A stretch of DNA of 21,747 nucleotides, taken from an uncultured Bacilli bacterium. Its GTDB lineage: Bacteria; Bacillota_I; Bacilli_A; RF39; UBA660. Made by a program: the position numbers and the translations under genes. Where the stretch lies: the NCBI GenBank assembly GCA_944372275.1, contig CALVYO010000009.1:1-21747 (forward strand). The letters run 5' to 3'. Positions within the stretch are counted from its first letter, which is position 1. Each line of letters starts with the position of its first letter. Positions 15,286 through 21,747 of this stretch are shown here, piece after piece. The notes below the pieces were generated by a model. That model saw only the letters and a list, made by a program, of their open reading frames with translations. It had not been told where the DNA came from and did no database searches.

Positions 15286-15816
15286 ATGAAAATGAATATC
15301 CGGGGAAGTAAAATAAAAATTACTTCAGCAATCAATGATTACATTGAAAATAAAATAGGAAAGTTGGACAAATATTTGGAAAAACCTAATGAAATTACAG
15401 CAAATGTTGTTGTAAAAGTAAAAGGAAAAGATCAAACTGTTGAAGTTACAATTCCTATGAAAAAATTAATTTTAAGAGCAGAAGATACACACAATGATTT
15501 ATATGCTGCCATTGATTTGGTTTCTGAAAAATTGGAAAGACAAATAAGAAAAAATAAAACAAGAATGAAAAAAAATGTTAGTAAAGATTTAATAGATTTT
15601 AATACAAATTTTAAAGTAGAAAAAGATGAAAATGAAAAAGGAAGAATTTTAAGAAGAAAATTAATTGAAACAAAACCGATGAATGAAGAAGAAGCAATTT
15701 TACAAATGAATTTATTAGGGCATGATTTCTTTGTATTTACTAATGAAGCAACAAATCAAATTAATATTTTATATCGTAGAAAAGATATGAACTATGGTTT
15801 GATTGAGACTAGATAA
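15286..15816 (+). CDS. hpf: Ribosome hibernation promoting factor, long form
   Basis: A 176-residue protein of the long HPF type found in Gram-positive bacteria, which dimerises 70S ribosomes into inactive 100S particles in resting cells. The N-terminal ribosome-binding domain (about 1-100) opens MKMNIRGSKIKIT and contains LILRAEDTHNDLYAAIDLV (64-82). A linker follows, then the C-terminal dimerisation domain (about 120-176) with MNEEEAILQMNLLGHDFFVF and IN.LYRRKDMNYGLIE. Both domains are complete. It is flanked by terminators on both sides and has its own extended -10 promoter, so it is a single-gene unit. Its position before secA is normal in Bacilli. Confidence 0.95.
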   Translation: MKMNIRGSKIKITSAINDYIENKIGKLDKYLEKPNEITANVVVKVKGKDQTVEVTIPMKKLILRAEDTHNDLYAAIDLVSEKLERQIRKNKTRMKKNVSKDLIDFNTNFKVEKDENEKGRILRRKLIETKPMNEEEAILQMNLLGHDFFVFTNEATNQINILYRRKDMNYGLIETR

Positions 15817-15836
15817 GGCAAAATTAGCCTTTTTTT
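15815..15836 (+). terminator. Rho-independent terminator of hpf
   Basis: AAGGC (15815-15819) and GCCTT (15827-15831) enclose a 7-base loop and are followed by T residues to 15836. The left arm begins inside the hpf stop codon (15814-15816). Confidence 0.75.
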
Positions 15837-15877
15837 CTTATTTCACAAAAAAATCACTATTATTTTTATGAATTTTT

Positions 15878-15886
15878 TGATATAAT
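15878..15886 (+). promoter_or_regulatory. Extended -10 promoter of secA
   Basis: TGATATAAT at 15878-15886 is a perfect extended -10 with a weak -35. It lies 28 bases before the secA ATG, with AAAGGAAG as ribosome binding site. Confidence 0.7.
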
Positions 15887-15913
15887 TAATAAGAGTGAAA
15901 GGAAGTAAACAAG

Positions 15914-18400
15914 ATGAATTTTTTTAAAAAACTATTTGATCACGAATATAAAGAATTAGAAAAATTTAAAGCACAAGCAAATTTAGTTATGGAAAGAGAA
16001 AATGAAATAGCTAAATTAACTGATGAAGAATTAAAAGCTAAAACAAGTGAATTTAAAGAAAGACTAAAAAATGGCGAAACATTAGATGATATTTTGGTTG
16101 AAGCATTTGCTGTTGCAAGAGAAGCAGCATATCGTGTGATCGGCGAAAAACCATATTATGTTCAAGTGATTGGTGGTTTGGCCATTCATTATGGCAATAT
16201 TGCTGAAATGAAAACAGGTGAAGGAAAAACATTAACATCGACTATGCCTGCTTATTTGAATGCACTTACTGGTGAAGGTGTTCATATAATTACAGTAAAT
16301 GAATATTTAGCTAATCGTGATGCGGAATGGATGGGTAATATTTATAGATTTTTAGGATTAACTGTTGGTGTTAATTTAAGAGAATTAACTTCTTCAGAAA
16401 AGAAAAAAGTTTATGAATCAGATATTGTTTATTCTACTAATAATGAAATTGGTTTTGATTATTTAAGGGATAATATGGTTGTTAAATCATCTGACCGTGT
16501 TCAACGAGGATTGAACTTTGCAATTGTCGATGAAGTTGACTCAGTTTTAATCGATGAAGCGAGAACTCCTTTAATTATCTCAGGTGGATCTATGAATAGT
16601 GCAAATTTATATATTCAAACAGATAGATTCGCTAAATCATTAAAAGAAAATAATGGATATATATACGATGAAAAAACCAAAGCAGTAACACTTGATGATG
16701 AGGGTGTTAAATTAGCTGAAAAATCATTTAATATCGATAATTTATATGATATAGAACATACAACTTTAGTTCATTTTATTAATCAAGCATTAAAAGCAAA
16801 TTATGGAATGAAAAAAGACTTTGACTATGTGGTTCATGAAGGTCAAATTGTAATAGTTGATCCATTTACAGGAAGATTAATGCAGGGTAGGGCTTATTCT
16901 GATGGATTGCATCAAGCAATTGAAGCTAAAGAAGGAGTTCAAATAAATCAAGAAACAAAAACTTTAGCAACAATAACATTTCAAAATTTATTTAGAATGT
17001 ATAATAAATTATCTGGTATGACTGGTACTGCTAAAACAGAAGAAGAGGAATTTAGAGACATATATAATATGTATGTAATTGAAATTCCAACTAATAAACC
17101 AATTGCTAGAATAGATGATACTGATTTAGTATTTGCTACTCAAAAAGGTAAATATAAAGCAATTGTCAATGAAATAAAAAAAAGACATGAAGTGGGTCAA
17201 CCAGTTTTAGTAGGAACTATTGCTGTAGAAACTAGTGAATTAATTAGTTCAATGTTAAAGAAAATTAAAATACCACACGAAGTATTGAACGCTAAAAATA
17301 ATGCTCGTGAAGCCGAAATAATTGCTAAGGCCGGAACAAAAAATTCTGTAACAATTGCTACAAATATGGCTGGTCGTGGTACAGATATTAAACTGGGCGA
17401 AGGCGTTAAAGAATTAGGTGGATTGTGTGTTATAGGAACTGAAAGACATGAATCACGACGAATTGATAATCAATTAAGAGGTCGTTCTGGACGTCAAGGA
17501 GATCCAGGATATACAAGATTTTATGTTTCATTTGAAGATGAATTAATGGTTAGATTTGGTACTGATCGTGCAAAAACTATGTTACAAAGAGTTGGATTTA
17601 CAGATGATCAATCAATTAGTTTAAAAATGTTAGCTAATTCTATTGAAACAGCTCAAAAAAGAGTTGAAGGTAATAACTTTGATATACGTAAAAATTTATT
17701 AGAATATGATAATGTTGTTAATGAGCAAAGAGAAATAATATATGAAAAAAGAAATGAAATATTAGATAGTGAATCTATTCATGATGTTATAATCCAAGTA
17801 TTTAATGATTATATAAATCATTTAGTTGAAAGTCATTTGGATAATAATAATTTAAATGGTAAAGATTTAAATGAAATATTAGAATTTGTAAACGAAAAAT
17901 TATTATCTAATAAAATAACTTTAGATGATTTAAATAATATGGATTATAGACAAATAGCAGATTATATAATTGCTAAAATAGTGTTAGAATATGAAAGTAA
18001 AGTAGAATCAGTTCCAAAAGAAGTTATTTCCGAATTTGAAAAAGCAATATATTTAAGAGTTATTGATATGCATTGGATGGAAAATATTAATGCAATGTCA
18101 CTTTTAAGAGAAGGGATTCACTTAAGAAGTTATGCACAAGAAAATCCATTAAGAGCATATACAACTGAAGGATTTGAAATGTTTGATGATATGCTTGATA
18201 CTATAGAAAAGGAAACGACTATGTATCTATTAAGAGCAGAAATAAGGCAAAATGCTGTAAGAAAACAAGTTGCTAAAGGAGAAGCATTAAGTGATAATAA
18301 ACCGAAGAAAAAAGAACCAAAAAGAGTAAATAAAATAGGTAGAAATGATCCATGCCCATGTGGTAGTGGTAAGAAATATAAAAATTGTTGTGGAAAGTAG
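15914..18400 (+). CDS. secA: Preprotein translocase ATPase SecA
   Basis: An 828-residue motor that drives proteins through the SecYEG channel. Walker A is MKTGEGKT (99-106) and Walker B is DEVD (206-209), followed by DEARTPLIISG. The second ATPase domain shows TNMAGRGTDIKLG and QLRGRSGRQGDPG. A helical scaffold region carries MDMHW-like text (VIDMHWMENINAM). The extreme C-terminus has a zinc-binding SEC-C tail, CXCX8CC (C814, C816, C825, C826), which in other bacteria binds SecB or phospholipid and the ribosome. All parts are complete. Unlike most Bacilli, prfB does not follow; a thioredoxin-like gene starts 9 bases after the stop and is probably co-transcribed. Confidence 0.98.
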   Translation: MNFFKKLFDHEYKELEKFKAQANLVMERENEIAKLTDEELKAKTSEFKERLKNGETLDDILVEAFAVAREAAYRVIGEKPYYVQVIGGLAIHYGNIAEMKTGEGKTLTSTMPAYLNALTGEGVHIITVNEYLANRDAEWMGNIYRFLGLTVGVNLRELTSSEKKKVYESDIVYSTNNEIGFDYLRDNMVVKSSDRVQRGLNFAIVDEVDSVLIDEARTPLIISGGSMNSANLYIQTDRFAKSLKENNGYIYDEKTKAVTLDDEGVKLAEKSFNIDNLYDIEHTTLVHFINQALKANYGMKKDFDYVVHEGQIVIVDPFTGRLMQGRAYSDGLHQAIEAKEGVQINQETKTLATITFQNLFRMYNKLSGMTGTAKTEEEEFRDIYNMYVIEIPTNKPIARIDDTDLVFATQKGKYKAIVNEIKKRHEVGQPVLVGTIAVETSELISSMLKKIKIPHEVLNAKNNAREAEIIAKAGTKNSVTIATNMAGRGTDIKLGEGVKELGGLCVIGTERHESRRIDNQLRGRSGRQGDPGYTRFYVSFEDELMVRFGTDRAKTMLQRVGFTDDQSISLKMLANSIETAQKRVEGNNFDIRKNLLEYDNVVNEQREIIYEKRNEILDSESIHDVIIQVFNDYINHLVESHLDNNNLNGKDLNEILEFVNEKLLSNKITLDDLNNMDYRQIADYIIAKIVLEYESKVESVPKEVISEFEKAIYLRVIDMHWMENINAMSLLREGIHLRSYAQENPLRAYTTEGFEMFDDMLDTIEKETTMYLLRAEIRQNAVRKQVAKGEALSDNKPKKKEPKRVNKIGRNDPCPCGSGKKYKNCCGK

Positions 18401-18408
18401 GAGATAGT

Positions 18409-19191
18409 ATGAACGAAAGTAAAAAAATGTTAGTTGTTGTAGGTGTTGCCATATTTGTAGTATTAGGAATTTTTGGATTTGCTTTAGCAGAAGGAAAAAA
18501 ATCAGAGGAATTGTATAATCAATTTGAATCTGCATTTAATGGAGAAAACAATACATTAGTATATTTAGGATCTTCAACATGTGGTTATTGTCAATTATTA
18601 AATCCAAGTTTAGAAGATATGAAAGATAGATATGATTTTGATTATGTTTATGTAGATGCTAGCGAAATTAGTTCTAGTTATTTAAGTAAAATATTAGAAA
18701 AATTAGACTTATCTAGTTTAGGGACACCTTATTTGGCAGTTGTATCAAATGGTGAAGTTGTAGATGAACAAAATGGATATTCTGATTATGATATTACATT
18801 TGAATTTTTACAAGAAAATAAAATAATTGCAGAGGATGCAGAATTATTGCTAAATTATATAGGTTATGACGAATATGAAAAACTATTAAAAGGAAAAGAA
18901 AATAGTGTAGTTGTAGTTGGACAAAGTACATGTGGTTATTGTGTCCAATCAAAAATTATATTAAATAAAATTGCTGAAGAAAAAGACGTAGAAATTAATT
19001 ATTTGAACATTTCGTATTTAACTGAAGAAGAAGGCGCAGATTTTGAAAAAAGTTTAGATTATTTTGAAGAAGAACAATGGGGTACACCATTAATGCTAAT
19101 TGTTAAAAATGGTAAATTAGTTGATATAATTGAACAATTAGTAACAGAAGATGAATATATCGAGTTTTTAGAAGAAAATGAGGTATTGTAA
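18409..19191 (+). CDS. Membrane-anchored protein with two thioredoxin-like domains
   Basis: A 260-residue protein: an N-terminal anchor helix (about 7-27) and then two thioredoxin-like domains outside the membrane. The first (about 47-135) has CGYC at 58-61 and the cis-proline motif GTP at 105-107. The second (about 165-258) has CGYC at 175-178 and GTP at 225-227. Both active sites are intact, so it is probably an extracytoplasmic disulfide oxidase, isomerase or reductase. The start at 18409 follows TAGGAGA; the in-frame ATG at 18385 lies inside secA. It is in a likely operon with secA and overlaps the PH-domain gene by one base (TAATG). Substrates are unknown; the Cys-containing pilus proteins upstream are candidates. 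Confidence 0.85.
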   Translation: MNESKKMLVVVGVAIFVVLGIFGFALAEGKKSEELYNQFESAFNGENNTLVYLGSSTCGYCQLLNPSLEDMKDRYDFDYVYVDASEISSSYLSKILEKLDLSSLGTPYLAVVSNGEVVDEQNGYSDYDITFEFLQENKIIAEDAELLLNYIGYDEYEKLLKGKENSVVVVGQSTCGYCVQSKIILNKIAEEKDVEINYLNISYLTEEEGADFEKSLDYFEEEQWGTPLMLIVKNGKLVDIIEQLVTEDEYIEFLEENEVL

Positions 19192-19619
19192 TGAATATTT
19201 ATGAACAAGCAGTAAAATTTAAGAGAAAATATCCTAAAACAATTGCTTGGCGTTTAAAGGCTCATAGTAAAGTAGCACAAATTCATTTAAATCCAAATGA
19301 ACATGTAAAATATGTGTTTGCATGCCAAAAAAATGCCCATTCTTATGAAATTTTTCGAACATATGTAGTTGTAGTTACTGATAAGCGTATTATGGTAGCC
19401 CAAAAAAGACTACTATTTGGTTATTTCTTTATATCTGTAACTTCTGACATGTACAATGATTTAACTGTTATGATGGGGCTATTATGGGGAAAAATATGTA
19501 TAGATACTGTAAAAGAAGTAATAATGTTATCTAATATTCAAAAAGAGGCATTACCTGAAATAGAAACTGCAGTTTCTCAAAGTATGATGGAAATAAAAAT
19601 ACAATGCGCAAGAAGATAA
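19191..19619 (+). CDS. Bacterial PH-domain protein (YokE-like)
   Basis: A 142-residue soluble protein. Residues about 38-118 resemble a bacterial pleckstrin-homology domain of the YokE/bPH type: a strand with VVVVTDKRIMVAQ (59-71), a loop with LLFGYFFISV, DLTVMMGLLWGK, and a closing strand IDTVKEVIML. The first 35 residues are basic and helical. No enzymatic residues are apparent; such domains occur in many Gram-positive proteins of uncertain role. Translation is coupled to the thioredoxin-like gene by a one-base overlap. The terminator at 19607-19633 overlaps its last codons and closes the secA unit. Confidence 0.62.
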   Translation: MNIYEQAVKFKRKYPKTIAWRLKAHSKVAQIHLNPNEHVKYVFACQKNAHSYEIFRTYVVVVTDKRIMVAQKRLLFGYFFISVTSDMYNDLTVMMGLLWGKICIDTVKEVIMLSNIQKEALPEIETAVSQSMMEIKIQCARR

Positions 19620-19633
19620 ACTTGCGTTTTTTT
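19607..19633 (+). terminator. Rho-independent terminator of the secA operon
   Basis: CGCAAG (19607-19612) and CTTGCG (19621-19626) form a perfect stem followed by seven T residues. The stop codon (19617-19619) lies in the loop. The right arm also contains the -35 box of the next gene. Confidence 0.85.
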
Positions 19634-19650
19634 AAATCATATGATATCAT
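19622..19650 (+). promoter_or_regulatory. Promoter overlapping the secA operon terminator
   Basis: TTGCGT (19622-19627) and TGATATCAT (19642-19650; -10 box TATCAT) are separated by 17 bases between hexamers. Transcription would begin near 19657, close to GGAGATGA and the ATG at 19669. Confidence 0.6.
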
Positions 19651-19668
19651 TAGAATGGAGATGATACG

Positions 19669-20211
19669 ATGGCTAGAACATTAAAAAATATCGATAATGA
19701 AAAAATAGATGTTGATGTAATCAGATATTTTGTAAATAATAATAATGAATATTTAATATATTCTTTAAATGAAATAGATAGTTCTGGTTATACAAAATTA
19801 TATGCTTCAAAGATTATTGGAACTAAAGCATGTATAATTACAGATGATGAAGAATGGAATTTAATAAAACAAATAATTAAGGAAATTGTTAGGAATAATC
19901 GCGATGGCAGTGAATTAAACGTTATTGATATAGACGAAAATAATTTGGATGATGTAATTTTACAAGATACGAGGGTATTTAAATTGCAAGGAAATTTAGT
20001 TAATTTATTGTCAGAAAATAAACAAATATTTAAATCTGAAGATAAAGAAATAGTTGAAGATGACTTAGAAGATATCGAAATAAATTATGAAGAAATGTAT
20101 AATTCATCATTGAAAAAAATTGAAGAATTAGTTAAAGAAAATGAAATATTAACAGATAAGTTGGCCAAATATCAAACTATTATTGAAAAAATAAAAGAAA
20201 TGGTTGAATAA
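19669..20211 (+). CDS. DUF1292-like protein with C-terminal coiled coil
   Basis: A 180-residue soluble, acidic protein. The first 75 residues resemble the DUF1292 (YrzB) family: a short beta segment (EYLIYSLNEIDSSGYTKLYA, 27-46), a strand with ACIITDDEEWNLI, then a helix. YrzB-type proteins are usually about 90 residues, so the second half is an addition. Residues about 138-180 form a probable coiled coil (SLKKIEELVKENEILTDKL). An acidic linker (EIVEDDLEDIE) joins the two. GGAGATGA lies before the ATG. It has its own promoter and a weak terminator, so it appears to be a single-gene unit. Function is unknown and the family call is tentative. Confidence 0.5.
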   Translation: MARTLKNIDNEKIDVDVIRYFVNNNNEYLIYSLNEIDSSGYTKLYASKIIGTKACIITDDEEWNLIKQIIKEIVRNNRDGSELNVIDIDENNLDDVILQDTRVFKLQGNLVNLLSENKQIFKSEDKEIVEDDLEDIEINYEEMYNSSLKKIEELVKENEILTDKLAKYQTIIEKIKEMVE

Positions 20212-20222
20212 CTGTTTTTTTT
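20198..20222 (+). terminator. Weak terminator after the DUF1292-like gene
   Basis: AAATGGTT (20198-20205) can pair with AACTGTTT (20210-20217) using two G-U pairs, and T residues continue to 20222. The stem overlaps the stop codon. It is less stable than the other terminators here. Confidence 0.45.
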
Positions 20223-20258
20223 ATTTAATTATTTCATAAAATTTAATGAGGTGAATAT

Positions 20259-21131
20259 GTGAAAAATTTAATTAATTATTATTATAATTTGAATATTGTA
20301 AATATTCACCAAAGAGATAAAAATTATTATTTTAAAATAAATGATGAAGTGTATTCATTCATTGAATGCAATGAATGTAACAACATAGAAGAAATTTATA
20401 AATTAAGTAAATATTTAGAACAGTATAGTATATTTAAACAAATATTACTAAATATAAATAGTCAAGTGATAACAGTAATTAATGAAAAGAAATATATATT
20501 AATTAAAAACAATAAAATAGATGATAGCATAACACTTAATAAGATAATAGATATAAATAATATTAAGGCACAATTCATTAATTTAAAAATGCCAGAGTGG
20601 GAAGAATTATGGTGTAAAAAAATGGATTATTTTGAATATCAAATAAGCCAAATAGGTAAAAAGTATCCGTTAATTAGAGAAAGTTTTAATTATTATTTAG
20701 GATTAACAGAGCTCGCAATTTCTGTTTTAAACAATATACCTAAAAAAGATTTATATTTCTGTTTATCACATAAAAGGATAGAAGATATATATAATCCCTT
20801 AAATTTAATAATAGATTATAGGGTACGTGATATAAGTGAATATTTTAAAAAAAATTTTTTTAACAATAAAGATATTATTGAAGAATTAAATTTATTTTTA
20901 TTTAATAATAATTTAACAAATAATGAAAAAAAATTATTTTTTGTTAGAATGTTATTTCCATCTTATTATTTTGATACATATGAAAATATAATTATTAACA
21001 AAATTAGTGAAGAAACAATAAAAAAAATTACTATTAAGGTAGATGAATATGAAAAAATTTTAAAAAAGATTTATCTTCATCTTAAAATTAATAGTAATTT
21101 ACAAATTTCTTGGTTAGAAAATATTAACTAA
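20259..21131 (+). CDS. YutH/CotS-like kinase-fold protein
   Basis: A 290-residue soluble protein that looks like a diverged member of the CotS/YutH group of aminoglycoside-phosphotransferase-like proteins associated with spore coats. Support: MPEWEELWCKKMDYFEYQI (111-129), and FCLSHKRIEDIYNPLNLIID followed by RVRDISEYF (167-196), which matches the YutH pattern of an SH-(K/R)-R segment, a D/N-P strand and R-D-(L/I)-(A/S)-E. The catalytic HxD of true kinases is not evident (SHKR instead), so it is probably not an active kinase. It starts with GTG at 20259 behind GAGGTGA; the nearby ATG at 20257 is followed at once by a stop. It converges with and overlaps the NifU-type gene by eight bases. Confidence 0.55.
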   Translation: MKNLINYYYNLNIVNIHQRDKNYYFKINDEVYSFIECNECNNIEEIYKLSKYLEQYSIFKQILLNINSQVITVINEKKYILIKNNKIDDSITLNKIIDINNIKAQFINLKMPEWEELWCKKMDYFEYQISQIGKKYPLIRESFNYYLGLTELAISVLNNIPKKDLYFCLSHKRIEDIYNPLNLIIDYRVRDISEYFKKNFFNNKDIIEELNLFLFNNNLTNNEKKLFFVRMLFPSYYFDTYENIIINKISEETIKKITIKVDEYEKILKKIYLHLKINSNLQISWLENIN

Positions 21132-21351
21132 TGTTAATAACTTCTTTAACTTCGGGAACTTCACTTTTGATTGCTGCCTCAATTCCTTCTTTTATTGTTA
21201 GGTCCAACATATGACAATTAGCACAAGCACCTATCATTTTAATATATACAATATTGTTTTCGTATTTAACAAATTCAATATCACCACCATCATTTATTAA
21301 AAAAGGTCTTAAATTATCAATAATATCTATAATAATTTCTTTTTTTTCCAT
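21124..21351 (-). CDS. NifU C-terminal-domain Fe-S scaffold protein
   Basis: A 75-residue protein consisting only of the NifU-type Fe-S scaffold domain, like NfuA/YutI C-terminal halves. The domain signature is LRPFLINDGGDIEFV (14-28), and the cluster-binding pair is CxxC in GACANCHML (C43, C46). It would carry and transfer Fe-S clusters in the cytoplasm, for instance to enzymes such as PflA. On the minus strand GGTGAT at 21362-21357 lies five bases before the ATG at 21351; an in-frame TTG at 21357 is less likely. A -10-like TATAAT on the minus strand at 21375-21370 lies very close to this. It is divergent from the S1-domain gene and convergent with the YutH-like gene. Confidence 0.88.
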   Translation of the reverse strand: MEKKEIIIDIIDNLRPFLINDGGDIEFVKYENNIVYIKMIGACANCHMLDLTIKEGIEAAIKSEVPEVKEVINIS

Positions 21352-21416
21352 TCCCAATCACCAGTAAATATTATATATTAGTTTAATAAATAAGTAAAGT
21401 ATTTTTATGTGAAATA

Positions 21417-21425
21417 TGATATAAT
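21417..21425 (+). promoter_or_regulatory. Extended -10 promoter of the S1-domain gene
   Basis: TGATATAAT at 21417-21425 is a perfect extended -10, followed by AGAGGTGA and the ATG at 21442. It shares the 90-base divergent gap with the NifU-type gene on the other strand. Confidence 0.7.
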
Positions 21426-21441
21426 TATTAAGAGGTGAATT

Positions 21442-21747
21442 ATGAACAAATATGCAAAAGGAAAAATCGTTGAAGGAATTGTTACTGGCATAACTTCGTA
21501 TGGTATATTTGTATCTTTTAATGATTATTATAGTGGTTTAATTCACATATCTGAAATATCACATAATTTTGTAAAAAATGTGCATGATTATGTTAATATT
21601 GGCGATACTATATATGTAAAAATAATCGGAGTAGATGATGAAGCCGGTCATTTAAATTTAAGTATAAAAGATATAAATTATAAGCAAAAAAAAATTATAA
21701 GAAAGAAAAAAAAAATAGAAACAAGTTTAGCTTTTAAAACATTAAAG
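21442..21747 (+). CDS. S1 RNA-binding domain protein (CvfD/YugI-like), cut by the window end
   Basis: The first 102 codons are visible with no stop. Residues about 6-75 form an S1 domain: GKIVEGIVTGITSYGIFVSF, GLIHISEISHNFVKNVHDYV and GDTIYVKIIGVDDEAGHLNL, each a standard S1 block. The tail is highly basic (RKKKKIE), as in the short YugI/CvfD proteins (general stress protein 13 group) that bind the ribosome or RNA. Those proteins are about 120-140 residues, so probably only a few dozen residues are missing. AGAGGTGA and an extended -10 precede the ATG. Confidence 0.85.
   Translation, partial: MNKYAKGKIVEGIVTGITSYGIFVSFNDYYSGLIHISEISHNFVKNVHDYVNIGDTIYVKIIGVDDEAGHLNLSIKDINYKQKKIIRKKKKIETSLAFKTLK

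Noticed and set aside
14862..15335. A 157-codon open frame on the minus strand across copy 2 of the VirB2-like gene and the start of hpf
   Set aside because: It lies antisense to two well-supported genes, crosses their terminator and promoter, and its protein is a mirror of low-complexity AT-rich codons without a recognisable domain.
273..18400. Use of TGA as tryptophan (Mycoplasma code)
   Set aside because: Conserved tryptophans in PflB, SecA and other genes are coded by TGG, no conserved gene has an internal TGA, and several genes end properly at TGA.
1..21747. Mobile elements, attachment sites, CRISPR arrays or phage genes
   Set aside because: No transposase, integrase, terminal inverted repeats, regularly spaced repeats or phage proteins were seen on either strand.

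Overview
The window is a compact, very AT-rich stretch of a low-GC Gram-positive genome. The gene set (pflBA, long-form hpf followed by secA, a YutH-like protein, an S1-domain protein) and AGGAGG-type ribosome binding sites point to an uncultured Bacilli or Mollicutes-adjacent lineage. No species can be named. TGA acts as a stop and TGG as Trp throughout, so the standard bacterial code applies, not the Mycoplasma code. No IS element, phage gene, CRISPR array or rRNA is visible.

Layout. 1-272: probable end of an upstream transcription unit, then a possible small RNA with a clear terminator, then the pflB promoter. 273-3279: pyruvate formate-lyase, its activating enzyme, and tRNA-Gln(CUG) only 9 bases after pflA. 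3363-5655: a large five-pass membrane protein and a secreted, membrane-anchored Cys-containing protein, both unknown. 5666-9783: a tightly packed Tad/Flp-type pilus operon (pilin-like protein, CpaB, CpaF/TadA ATPase, TadB, TadC). 9841-10080: a small pilin with its own promoter and terminator. 10125-12524: a YfhO-family GT-C membrane protein. 12565-14448: two paralogous pilin-like proteins and a TadZ/CpaE-like protein with a degenerate P-loop. 14458-15198: two paralogous two-helix proteins resembling VirB2/TrbC-type secretion pilins. 15286-19619: hpf, secA, a membrane-anchored tandem thioredoxin-like protein and a PH-domain protein. 19669-21747: a DUF1292-like coiled-coil protein, a YutH/CotS-like protein, a convergent NifU-type protein and the start of an S1-domain protein.

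How the parts fit. The stretch 5666-15198 looks like one dedicated surface-appendage locus. It has an assembly ATPase (CpaF), two inner-membrane platform proteins (TadB/TadC), a CpaB-type protein, a localisation factor (TadZ-like), a short major-pilin candidate and three minor pilin-like proteins. Added to this core are a putative glycosyltransferase and a pair of T4SS-pilin-like proteins. No secretin and no prepilin peptidase are present; the first fits a single-membrane cell, and the second must be encoded elsewhere if it is used. Several extracytoplasmic products carry conserved cysteines, and a tandem CGYC thioredoxin-like protein lies downstream. The mix of Tad parts with VirB2-like proteins, and the isolated transcription of the pilin gene, are the most unusual features here.
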